64,000 nt of DNA from Rhyacichthys aspro (taxonomy: Eukaryota; Chordata; Actinopteri; Gobiiformes; Rhyacichthyidae), in assembly GCA_036850595.1 (NCBI GenBank), contig CM072163.1, positions 758,604 through 822,603 of the forward strand. Reading direction: 5' to 3'. Position 1 is the stretch's first letter; each line of letters opens with the position of its first letter. The translations under genes and the position numbers were made by a program. The notes under the pieces were generated by a model. That model ran no database searches. It was not told the DNA's origin and was given only the letters and a program-made list of their open reading frames with translations. Positions 38,401-48,237 of this stretch are shown in pieces.

Positions 38401-41400
38401 GTGACTTCTTTCTCTCAGATCATTTATTTTCTAACAGAACTCCAGTTAAACATATAGAAGGTCACTCTTTGTTAATAGTAAATGTTTGAGGCGTTATGTT
38501 GTTATAGCTACACTCCCAGGACTGGTTTGGGTAATGGTCTGAAGCACAGCAACAGGGAAATGTGGGTCGTAAATGATTCAAGAGCTGCTTAGAAACAGAA
38601 GGTCACTGAGTGGGTACGTTTACAGTTGGCATAGATGCTGTTTTCAGACTTAAAACATGTCAATCTCCAGTTATATCCAGTTTAAAACCAGTTAAAGTAT
38701 GGGTTAAACCACTTAAAACATGTCCGTAGCCAGTTATAACCAGTTGAAATCCAGTTAAAACCAGTTAAAGTACTGGTTAAACCATTTAAAACATGTCAGT
38801 ATCCACTTATAACCAGTTAAACTCCAGTTCAGATCCATTTAAAACCAGTTAAAGTATGGGTTAAACCACTTAAAACATGTCCGTAGCCAGTTATAACCAG
38901 TTGAAATCCAGTTAAAACCAGTTAAAGTACTGGTTAAACCATTTAAAACATGTCAGTATCCACTTATAACCAGTTAAACTCCAGTTCAGATCCATTTAAA
39001 ACCAGTTAAAGTATGGGTTAAACCACTTAAAACATGCCTGTAGCCAGTTATTACTAGTTAAAATCCATTTAAAGTCAGTTCAAATCCATTTAAAAGCAGT
39101 TTAAGTATGGGTTAAACCACCTAAAACATGCCCATATTAAATTATAATGAGCTGAAATCCATTTAAAACCAGTTATACATTGGGATATACCACTGAAAAC
39201 ATCTTTAATTCCAGTTGGTTTTGGTGAAATCCATTTAAAACCTGTTAAAGTATGGCTTCCTTTCTCATTTAACATATTTTGTGTCTTGTTTTCTTCAGGG
39301 AAGTAAAGGTGAGCGTGGAGTGAGAGGACGAAGAGGCCGAGTGGGAGCTGGGGTGAGTAAAACAACAAAAACATTCAAAAACAACAGGAAACATGAAGCC
39401 TGGGAAGAAATACATCAAAATTAGTCAAGATATAGTTAGAAAAATAAAGTTCACACTGGTTCAGTTCATATAAAGTGCAGTATAAATGCATTTCATTAGT
39501 TATTTTTGCAGCAGTTTTTGCACATATTTGTTTGATAAACGGGTAGAATTAATCATTTTGTCTTGCTTAAGTTAAATAAGTAACATATAACATCAGCAGA
39601 AAAATCCATGTGATGTGTTTAAGGTCAGGTCAGTTTCATCAGGTCATTATGACTCTGATAAAGTCACAGTGAACCCTTCGGAAATGTCATTTTAACCTGA
39701 AAAGAGGAAGTTTCTAACTGCGGTTTAAAGCAGCTCTTAGTTTCCCGAAATTAAAAAAAAAAACAGGGTCAGTCCCAAAGTAAGACAGGTTCCGGATCCT
39801 GTTCCATCTCGAACCGGCTCAAATGAACTTCTGTAATGTTGTAAAGTGCATGAGATTTTCTTTTTTCTGAGGTTTTAATTTGAGTTTTTTAGTTAGAACC
39901 ACAAAGCACAAAAATAGCAAACAGATTAGAACAAGATTTTTTAAATAAATATAAATTAATTGAGGTTTTAATTGAATCAAAAGAACAGACAAATAAATGC
40001 CATATTTGGTTTTGGTTGGTTTTGACGTCCGAGACTGAATTAAAATGAGACCGAGATTTTCTTTGGTTTTCTTTCATTTCTGTCGATTATTGATTTGTTT
40101 TTCTCATCAGGGCGACATTGGAGAACCTGGAGACGCTGGAATCCCGGGAAAACCAGGACCTAAAGGTTTACAGGGTTCAGTGGTGAGTATCAAACCAGAA
40201 CATCAGAGTATTATCAAAAATATGGAGCTCAACCAAATAAACTTTTTTTTTCTTTTTGTTTCTTTTTGTTTAACTCACTTGTTTAATTGTAAAAATAATA
40301 AAGATTGTTCTGTTGCAAATAAAGTAATAAAATTAAATAAAATTAAGATTTTTTTTTAATCAAACTGAAGATGTTTGCAAAGTTGTCATCTACTTATTTT
40401 TGTGTCCTGTAGGGGGCGAAAGGTGAGGTCGGACCTGACGGAGAAAAGGTAAAGATATAGTTTATTTCAAAACAGGCAGGTTTTTGTCATAAAATATTGT
40501 GAAAGAGAACGAACTGAACAAAAGTAACTGACGGCTCAGTTCTCTTTCACTGTATTTACTCACCTGCCTTTCTATTATTGCTTATGAAAGAGACAAAAGA
40601 CAAGGAAGTGATTTGTTCTTTCTTAAATTGCGTGATTTAAAACGTTCAGTGTGTGTAAATTCTGAGTCTGTCGTGTTGCGTCACTGTTTGTTTCACAGGG
40701 AGCTGCAGGAAAAAAGGGAATCAAAGGAGCTAAAGGACAAAAGGTGAGCGACATAGAACAATGTAATTACTATTTTACAAACTGTGCACTTCCTGTTTTT
40801 GTCACATGACGTTTGAATGGTTCTCTGTTGGGTTTTTCAGGCAGAAGCAGGTGATCGCGGAGACAAAGGACAGGTGAGAGCGGTCGGGTTGGTCTGACAC
40901 AGCTTTTAGAAGAAGGAAGAAGGAACTGTGACTTTCCTGTTTGATGACATTTGGACTTTTTATGTAAATACAAAGAGGACTGTTTTTAACGAGAAAAAAA
41001 AACAGCCTCATTTGGCTTCTCTCTGTTAAAGACTCATCAGGAAACTTCAGCAGAAATACAGAGTGAAAGTTGTTAGATTAGTTTAAAATAAAACAGTTAT
41101 AAGAATGAGGAACATGTAAAAGCCAGAGAGACATAAAGAGAACTGAGAACAAGAGCAGGCAGTGGGTTCAAAGCACAAGAAGTACTTCAGGTTTAACTCA
41201 GGGTTTTCAGTTTGATGAGGTGTAAACTTACACTGAATTATTAAACTGCTCCAGAACGGGTTACGTTCCAGGTGAAGGATAAAAACACAGCTCACTGACC
41301 AGGAACGAGAAACAGGAGGAAGAAGAGGAGGAAAGACGAGCTGAGAGTAAATAAAGGAGAGTCTGCTCAGGAAAGTCAGATCACATGAAGTCGTTAGGTT

Positions 41401-44400
41401 TGTACATGTTTGTTCTAAAAGGCATTAAACTGAGAATGGGTTTATCCGACCAGTCTGTGATCGGTGCTTTAGACTCGACCTGTTTCACATGAAGCTCTCT
41501 CAGCTCCACAAACACAGGGTTATTTATATAGTCCAGTATAACAATAAAAAATACCAAAAAGGCCTGAAAAAACCATAACATAAGACAGTAAACAGACAAA
41601 CAGGCTGCTCAGGACATCACCTGTGTTTAGAGCCTCCATCAGGGTCAGAAAAACTAAAAACACACATGAGAGTCTCACTCTGAGGAGCTGCAGGTCCCTC
41701 TGAGGAGCTGAAGGACCCTCTGAGGAGCTGAAGGAGGTGTCTGAGGAGCTGAAGGAGACTCTGAGGAGCTGAAGGAGACTCTGAGGAGCCGAAGGAGACT
41801 CTGAGGAGCTGAAGGAGGTGTCTGAGGAGCTGAAGGAGACTCTGAGGAGCTGAAGGAGGTGTCTGGGGAGCTGAAGGACCCTCTAAGGTGCTGAAGGAGA
41901 CTCTGAGGAGCTGAAGGACCCTCTGAGGAGCTGAAGGACCCTCTGAGGAGCTGAAGGAGGTGTCTGAGCTGAAGGAGGTGTCTGGGGAGCTGAAGGACCC
42001 TCTGAGGAGCTGAAGGACCCTCTGAGGAGCTGAAGGAGGTGTCTGAGCTGAAGGAGGTGTCTGGGGAGCTGAAGGACCCTCTGAGGAGCTGCAGGTCCCT
42101 CTGAGGAGCTGAAGGAGGTGTCTGGGGAGCTGAAGGACCCTCTGAGGAGCTGAAGGACCCTCTGAGGAGCTGAAGGAGGTGTCTGAGCTGAAGGAGGTGT
42201 CTGGGGAGCTGAAGGACCCTCTGAGGAGCTGCAGGTCCCTCTGAGGAGCTGAAGGAGGTGTCTGGGGAGCTGAAGGACCCTCTGAGGAGCTGAAGGACCC
42301 TCTGAGGAGCTGAAGGAGGTGTCTGAGCTGAAGGAGGTGTCTGGGGAGCTGAAGGACCCTCTGAGGAGCTGAAGGACCCTCTGAGGAGCTGAAGGAGGTG
42401 TCTGAGCTGAAGGAGGTGTCTGGGGAGCTGAAGGACCCTCTGAGGAGCTGCAGGTCCCTCTGAGGAGCTGAAGGAGGTGTCTGGGGAGCTGAAGGACCCT
42501 CTGAGGAGCTGAAGGACCCTCTGAGGAGCTGAAGGAGGTGTCTGAGCTGAAGGAGGTGTCTGGGGAGCTGAAGGACCCTCTGAGGAGCTGAAGGAGACTC
42601 TGAGGAGCTGAAGGAGGCGTGTGAGGAGCTGCAGGTCCCTCTGAGGAGCTGAAGGAGGCGTCTGGGGAGCTGAAGGAGCCTCTGAGGAGCTGAAGGACCC
42701 TCTGAGGAGCTGAAGGAGGCGTCTGGGGAGAGGGAGCTATGGAAACTCTGCTCATCTGCAACAGGACAAAACACTGAACTCATCCTTAAACACACAAAAC
42801 ATGTAAACCTTGAATGAACAGGTTGTGATTAAACTGAACAAACTAAACTAAAACACACAAAACTAAATGATAAATAATATTTAATTCTTAAACAGTTGAA
42901 CCAAGGTCAAAGGTCATGACCCTGACCTGACGACGTCTTTGAGTGAAACACTGACAGCTCCTGGTCTCCATCAGTAACAGTGACTGTGTTTTTTTCCCTC
43001 AGCGCGGTCCTAAAGGTGCAGTGGGTCGGGTCGGGGTCCCGGGACCCCCTGGACCCCCAGGAGTCCCGGGCCCCAGAGGAGAACGGGGCCCCATCGGAGA
43101 CCTGGGCTCCAACGGCAAACCAGGACCGAAGGGGGTTCTGGGAAATCCTGTGAGTCTAAGAAAATCAGACTTTAACTGTGTTTGTCTCAGGGACTAAACT
43201 GGGACTAAACTGGGTCTAAACTGGGACTAAACTGGGACTAAACTGGGTCTAAACTGGGTCTAAACTAGGACTAAACTGGGACTAAACTGGGTCTAAACTA
43301 GGACTAAACTGGGACTAAACTGGGTCTAAACTGGGACTAAACTGGGACTAAACTGGGACTAAACTGGGACTAAACTGGGTCTAAACTGGGACTAAACTGG
43401 GACTAAACTGGGACTAAACTGGGTCTAAACTGGGTCTAAACTAGGACTAAACTGGGACTAAACTGGGTCTAAACTAGGACTAAACTGGGACTAAACTGGG
43501 TCTAAACTGGGACTAAACTGGGTCTAAACTGGGACTAAACTGGGACTAAACTGGGTCTAAACTGGGACTAAACTGGGACTAAACTGGGTCTAAACTGGGA
43601 CTAAACTGGGACTAAACTGGGACTAAACTGGGTCTAAACTGGGACTAAACTGGGACTAAACTGGGTCTAAACTGGGACTAAACTGGGTCTAAACTGGGAC
43701 TAAACTGGGTCTAAACTGGGACTAAACTGGGACTAAACTGGGACTAAACTGGGTCTAAACTGGGACTAAACTGGGACTAAACTGGGACTAAACTGGGACT
43801 AAACTGGGTCTAAACTAGGACTAAACTGGGACTAAACTGGGTCTAAACTGGGACTAAACTGGGACTAAACTGGGACTAAACTGGGTCTAAACTGGGTCTA
43901 AACTAGGACTAAACTGGGACTAAACTGGGTCTAAACTAGGACTAAACTGGGACTAAACTGGGTCTAAACTGGGACTAAACTGGGTCTAAACTGGGACTAA
44001 ACTGGGACTAAACTGGGTCTAAACTGGGACTAAACTGGGACTAAACTGGGTCTAAACTGGGACTAAACTGGGACTAAACTGGGACTAAACTGGGTCTAAA
44101 CTGGGACTAAACTGGGACTAAACTGGGTCTAAACTGGGACTAAACTGGGTCTAAACTGGGACTAAACTGGGTCTAAACTGGGACTAAACTGGGACTAAAC
44201 TGGGACTAAACTGGGTCTAAACTGGGACTAAACTGGGACTAAACTGGGTCTAAACTGGGACTAAACTGGGACTAAACTGGGACTAAACTGGGACTAAACT
44301 GGGTCTAAACTGGGACTAAACTGGGACTAAACTGGGTCTAAACTGGGACTAAACTGGGACTAAACTGGGACTAAACTGGGTCTAAACTGGGACTAAACTG

Positions 44401-46235
44401 GGACTAAACTGGGACTAAACCAGAAACTTAAAATTAACTTCATTTACCAGAGGTTCATTGAGAAAAGTCTTGGTTTAGACCAGTTTTAGACCTGGTTTCA
44501 CACTCAGTCTGACGTCTGTTGGTCTCTGTGTTGCGTTCAGGGCCCTGTCTGACCTCTGTACATGTCTCTGTGTTGCGTTCAGGGCCCTGTCTGACCTCTG
44601 TACATGTCTCTGTGTTGCGTTCAGGGCCCCGGTCTCTCAGACGAGCAGATCCTTCAGCTCTGTAGAGGAGTGGTGACGGCTCAGATCTCTCAGTACGCCT
44701 CAGCGATCAGAGCCAAGTGCACTCAGGGCTGTCCCATCAACAACCGCACTCTGATCGGGCCCCCAGGGGCCACCGGACCCCCGGGGCCCCTCGGCAAACA
44801 GGTAACACACCCCCCAGCCCCGACCTGCAGCAAAATCATCTAAATCCAACTAAAACATGTTTAAATCCAACTAAAACATGTTTAAATCCAACTAAAACAT
44901 GTTTAAATCCAACTAAAACATGTCCAAATCCAACTAAAACCTGTTTAAATCCAACTAAAACATGTTTAAATCCAACTAAAACATGTTTAAATCCAACTAA
45001 AACATGTTCAAATCCAACTAAAACCTGTTCAAATCCAACTAAAAGACAGTTTAATAATCCTGTTTTGATTCCAGAGAAGGACAAAGAGGATCAGAAAAGC
45101 ACTGACTGACATTGTTCTGTTTTGTTTTAATCTTAAATATCCATTTCTCTGGTGTGTTTAGGGTAAACCTGGAAAAGCCGGAGCCAAAGGAGCGAGAGGA
45201 CCTCAGGGCGACCGAGGTTTGGAGGGACAGACGGGAGCCCAGGGAGAACAAGGTAAAAACACATCAAATCAGGCTGAATACAAGATAAATCTAGAATAAA
45301 TCCAGAAATGGTGACATAATCATTATAAACAGTTCTGTATAAATAAGGCCTGTATTTTTGCTTCACACTGTAATAATAATAAATAAAATAATTAATATTT
45401 GTGTCCAGGTCAAAAAGGAGCTAAAGGATCGACTGGAGAACCAGGAAAAGGCCTCGCAGGACTCGACGGACCTCAGGGATCCAGAGGTGAACAATAATAA
45501 TAATGATAATAATAATAGTTTAAAGAAAAGTCAACATAAATAAAAAAATAACATAAAAATATAATACAGGATAATAATAAAATAAAAACTGTGAACATAA
45601 ATACAAATATTTATGATTATGATTTATGAATAAAACAGAATAAACAATGAAGTCAACAAAGAATATAAAAATGTATTAAATATTTAATAACAAAATAAAA
45701 ACAGTGAAGTCAATCAATTAAAAACAAATATAATACAATATGATTTTAATAATAAATAACAATAATGATAATAATACACAATACATTATATTGCAATATA
45801 TTATTAATAATAATAAAAAATAAAAATAAAAAACAGTTGAGTCAACATTCTTTGTTCCTTCTCATGTTTCTATTTTCCTACTGTTCTGTTTATGGCCCAT
45901 TTCTACTTTTTCCTTAAAGTGACACAAATCAAACAGATATATTCTGTTCAGGTTCTGCAGCAGTGATATTTATTTAGCTTCTGGACCTTTATCTAAACAA
46001 CCCTCTCACTCTGACTCTGTTCTCTGCAGGTTCTCAGGGGGATCCGGCGGAGCCTAAAGGCGGGATGGAGGGCCCTCGTGGCCCCAGAGGGTTCCCGGGT
46101 CCCGTGGGTGTCTCTGGGATGTTGGGTATCGCTGGAGTCCCAGGTTTCTGTGAGGCTCGGGACTGTAGCATCTACGCTCCGGTGATGAGCAAAGAGCAGG
46201 GCCTCGTCAAAGGACCCAGCGCCTCAAAAATATAA
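23478..46235 (+). CDS. FACIT-type collagen chain, collagen IX-like, short form
   Basis: Twenty-six coding exons join in frame to 648 residues: 23478-23489, 25433-25517, 27048-27104, 27291-27445, 28359-28472, eight 54-nt exons (28581, 28714, 29104, 29232, 30694, 31988, 32538, 32670), 32863-32907, 37245-37298, 37407-37460, 39299-39352, 40111-40182, 40413-40448, 40699-40743, 40841-40873, 43003-43149, 44625-44801, 45162-45252, 45409-45486 and 46030-46235. A signal peptide (MCLVSRLLLLTLCVASSLSQ) and an acidic, Pro-rich domain ending ECNCEP fill residues 1-129. A 336-residue Gly-X-Y domain follows (130-465), then an NC2 helix (DEQILQLC, three Cys) and a 110-residue COL1 (510-619). COL1 has the two FACIT-type breaks and ends GFCEARDC, the two Cys spaced by four residues that mark FACITs. 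COL2 and NC2 lengths and motifs fit collagen IX. COL3 and the NC4 TSPN domain are absent, so I give no symbol. Such chains decorate fibrils in the extracellular matrix. Confidence 0.88.
23985..24046 (-). pseudogene. Degraded tRNA-Pro-like sequence
   Basis: On the minus strand the T arm with an intact B box (GGTTCAAATCC) and an anticodon arm (TTTGC TTTAGGT GCAAA) are recognisable, about 930 bp from the first intact tRNA-Pro. The acceptor and D arms are eroded. Relative to tRNA-Pro the anticodon loop is shifted, so no functional anticodon is claimed. Confidence 0.6.
24961..25032 (-). tRNA. tRNA-Pro (anticodon CGG)
   Basis: 72 nt and intron-less. The acceptor stem GGCTCGT pairs with ACGAGCC, the anticodon stem is CTCGC/GCGAG with loop TTCGGGT, and the B box is GGTTCAAATCC. 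It lies antisense in intron 1 of the collagen gene. No T-run of four is evident within about 40 bp downstream, so its terminator is weak or distant. Confidence 0.95.
26342..26413 (-). tRNA. tRNA-Pro (anticodon TGG)
   Basis: Differs from the neighbour at 24961-25032 essentially only at the wobble base of the anticodon (loop TTTGGGT). It lies antisense in intron 2 of the collagen gene. Downstream (minus sense) both genes share a diverged flank containing CTTCAGGAGAA / TTCAGGAGAAACTCA on the plus strand, suggesting duplication with flanks. Confidence 0.95.
27455..28245 (+). repeat. 21-bp minisatellite in collagen intron 4
   Basis: About 37 units. The first 26 are of a TCAGATCTGAGTAAAACCTG type (27455-28003), then the array passes into the AAATCCAACTAAAACCTGTT type. 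It begins about 10 bp after the exon 4 donor and fills most of the 913-bp intron. Confidence 0.95.
29422..29560. mobile_element. Possible DNA-transposon scrap in collagen intron 9
   Basis: TTTATTTAACCTTTATTTAT followed by CCAGAAGATTAACAAT resembles a very common fish interspersed motif (TTTAACCTTTATTTAACCAGG). Boundaries are unknown and no coding sequence is seen. Confidence 0.3.
30366..30380 (+). promoter_or_regulatory. CTCF-like motif in collagen intron 9
   Basis: CCTCCAGGGGGCGCT matches CCASYAGRKGGCRSY at 14 of 15 positions. Confidence 0.35.
33590..33870 (+). repeat. 21-bp minisatellite in collagen intron 14
   Basis: About 13 diverged units of the AAATCCAACTAAAACCTGTT family, including TCTAAAACC and CTAAAGCC variants. 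Confidence 0.9.
35480..36310 (+). repeat. 21-bp minisatellite in collagen intron 14, second array
   Basis: About 40 units of the AAATCCAACTAAAACCTGTT family. A local higher-order pattern is visible (runs of CTATTCAAATCC units broken by CCCGTTTAAATCTAAC). Intron 14 (32908-37244) is the largest intron. Confidence 0.95.
37776..38083. repeat. Dispersed repeat, short copy
   Basis: Second copy of the element at 7545-8057, lacking its middle of about 220 bp. It lies in collagen intron 16. Confidence 0.75.
38640..39250 (+). repeat. 157-bp tandem repeat in collagen intron 16
   Basis: GGGTTAAACCACTTAAAACA recurs at 38701, 38858 and about 39015, exactly 157 bp apart. Each period is built from shorter CCAGTTAAAACCAGTTAAAG-like pieces. 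The last copies are diverged. Confidence 0.9.
41685..42735 (+). repeat. 20/21-bp minisatellite with higher-order structure in collagen intron 21
   Basis: Tandem GAGGAGCTGAAGGACCCTCT-type units with GGAGGTGT, GGAGACTCT and GCAGGTCCCT variants. The marker GTCTGAGCTG recurs at intervals of 79, 140, 140, 79 and 140 bp (from 41962 to 42540), so units are amplified in blocks. The plus strand is purine-rich. Long minus-strand ORFs across it are compositional. Confidence 0.95.
43190..44420 (+). repeat. 11-bp minisatellite filling collagen intron 22
   Basis: About 112 units of GGACTAAACTG or GGTCTAAACTG. This is the 11-bp family in opposite orientation, again with one A/T dimorphism. It occupies about 83 per cent of the intron. 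Confidence 0.97.
44519..44640 (+). repeat. 42-bp triplication of the exon 23 acceptor of the collagen gene
   Basis: TTGCGTTCAGGGCCC occurs three times (44531, 44573, 44615). Only the last AG (exon from 44625) continues into the open NC2 exon. The first two read GGC CCT GTC TGA, an immediate in-frame stop. Confidence 0.9.
44843..45044 (+). repeat. 21-bp minisatellite in collagen intron 23
   Basis: About ten units of AAATCCAACTAAAACATGTT. It fills over half of the 360-bp intron. Confidence 0.95.
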
Positions 46236-46498
46236 AACCAGAACAACACAGACCTCTCTGTTTTAGTTCAGACGTTTCTCCTGAAACATGTTTGAGAGAA
46301 AACAGACGAACAAACAGCAAACAAACTACTGTCGACGGAGAATTAAACTAAGAGGTTTGTTTTTTAAAGGAAGCTGAACTTTACGGTGTTCCTGCCTTTT
46401 CCAGAGGTTTGTCTTTTATGTAAAGTATGAGGGAAGTTAACAGAATAAATAATAAATGATACGACTTCAGTAGAAGCTGTTTCTGGAGAGAGTTCAAG

Positions 46499-46531
46499 TG
46501 GAGCCAGTAAAGAGCCCTGAGGAACTCCACT
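46499..46531 (-). mobile_element. LINE reverse-transcriptase scrap
   Basis: The minus strand encodes SGVPQGSLLAP, matching the conserved GVPQGS(V/I)LGP block of non-LTR retrotransposon reverse transcriptases. The flanking frame decays quickly. The following 170 bp shares TTTTGTAAAATATCTC with the second scrap. Confidence 0.6.
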
Positions 46532-47910
46532 CTCAGAAAAACACTGGAAAAAGGGAAAAACTAGGAGTGGCCTTCACTGCTGTTTGTTACAAACTAATTC
46601 AAGTTCATCACTGCTTTGTTTTTTTTTGTTTTTTTTAATGTCATAAATAAAAGGAAATGAATAAACCTTTGTAAATATTTTGTAAAATATCTCTTGTACT
46701 GTGTCGTTAAATACAGATGATAAAGTGTTTTTTATTCTGCGTCTTTCATTCGAACTTAACACACACTAAAGTTTTAATTTAGCTCCAAAAATGTGTCCAG
46801 TTAAAGCCAGACAATAAAAACATTATTCTATTCAATTTATCTGCTGCAGGTTCAAAGCCCAGTTTACGTACTTCACCATTTTCACATTTATCTCCAATTA
46901 GATTTTTACACTATGCAGTTTTAAATCTGGTTAAACTAATATTTATTCACAATAGAAACAAATGAGGTGTTGAAACTAAGACATTTGACCATTTCATTAA
47001 AAATAGCAGCTCTTTTTGAGTTTGATGCAGAAACAAGTCTCAAAAACTTTTCAAAAGGCAGGAAAAGTAATTAATAATAATTACAAAAAACACAGCTAAA
47101 GTAGTGGAACTGAATAGAAATGAATATCTCTCCATTTACAGCCTTTTTTGAGACGTGTTTCTGCATCAAATTAAAAAAAAAAAAAAAAAAAAGACGTTAT
47201 TTTTCATTAAATATCTCAGTTCAACACCTGATATTCTATGTTCTATTGTGAATAAAACATGATTTTATGAGATTTGCGAATCATTGGATTCTCTTAAATA
47301 AATACGTCATTCTTGGCTCAAACTGAATCAGTTTAATTTTGTTTCTTGTGTAAAGCTCCACTGTTTTTATATAAAACATTAACGACTCAAAGGCGTCTGT
47401 CGCTGGCGTCGTTCTGACGTCGAGCGGAAAGTACCAGGTCATGTTTATTAAATAGAATCATATTTAACCTTTATGAAAACAGCAGGTGACAGACGCAGAT
47501 AAACGACAAGAGTCTGGTGCTTTTCCAGACGCTGAGCTTTAAAAATGGCCTTATTTCCAGAACAAGACCAGGGACTTTTTCATTTATCTTTTCTGTTCAA
47601 TATTTACTCTTTATTTTGATAAATCATGTGAATGGAAAGGTCTTTTAAAAAAGTCGACAGCAAAACAAATAACAGTAAAAAGAGAAGGACACAGTGTCAA
47701 AGGAAAACTGAAAGGAACAAAATACCCTTAAATTTGAATAAAAAGAAAGAAACTGACTTAAAGAAATGATAAAATAACGGTCGACCAGACGAGGACATTG
47801 GGTCGTTTTTTTACTTTTGAAAAATGACCACAAAAAAAAACCACTTCTCATTTATTGACGTCTGAGTATTGTTTTAACTAAAGTAGATCTCATTTAAAAG
47901 AGAATTTACT

Positions 47911-47943
47911 TGGAGCCAGTAAAGAGCCTTGGGGTATTCCACT
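47911..47943 (-). mobile_element. LINE reverse-transcriptase scrap, second copy
   Basis: The minus strand encodes SGIPQGSLLAP. It shares flanking sequence with 46499-46700, so both come from the same element family. Confidence 0.6.
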
Positions 47944-48231
47944 GTCAAAACACACTTAAAATATTTAAATCTGAGTATCTTCTACTGGTCTTCTGTTAAA
48001 AAATAAATAAATGAAATAAACTTTTTGGGAATATTTTGTAAAATATCTCAAAAGTGCAGAGTTTCTTAAAAGGTCACGACTTGGGTCAGACACAAAATCT
48101 ATGAAAACATAAAATTATATATAAAAAAGGTATATATTTAATTATTATTTAGGTGTTTTTCTGCTTTTTTCTCGGCGAGTGTCGTCGTGAAAGAGTCAAT
48201 AATTCAGAACAAATCACAGAAGGTTTTCTTG

Positions 48232-48237
48232 TTTATT
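48232..48237 (-). terminator. Candidate polyadenylation signal for the minus-strand membrane protein gene
   Basis: AATAAA on the minus strand followed by a T/G-rich stretch. If used, the 3' UTR would be about 4.8 kb. Other signals between here and 53042 are possible. Confidence 0.25.

Larger units (their letters stand above)
46236..48215. other. Collagen 3' UTR and intergenic DNA
   Basis: AATAAA-type signals occur shortly after the stop (about 46444-46455, and 46661), but the cleavage site is undetermined. Apart from two LINE scraps nothing is recognised. Confidence 0.5.

Noticed and set aside
39090..39374. 94-codon minus-strand ORF with GFKWIS repeats
   Set aside because: It overlaps the 157-bp tandem repeat and the collagen exon at 39299 on the opposite strand.
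41617..42795. Minus-strand ORFs of 392 and 292 codons, Ser/Pro/Leu-rich
   Set aside because: They span the purine-rich minisatellite inside a collagen intron. Two overlapping frames are open at once, as expected from repeat composition.
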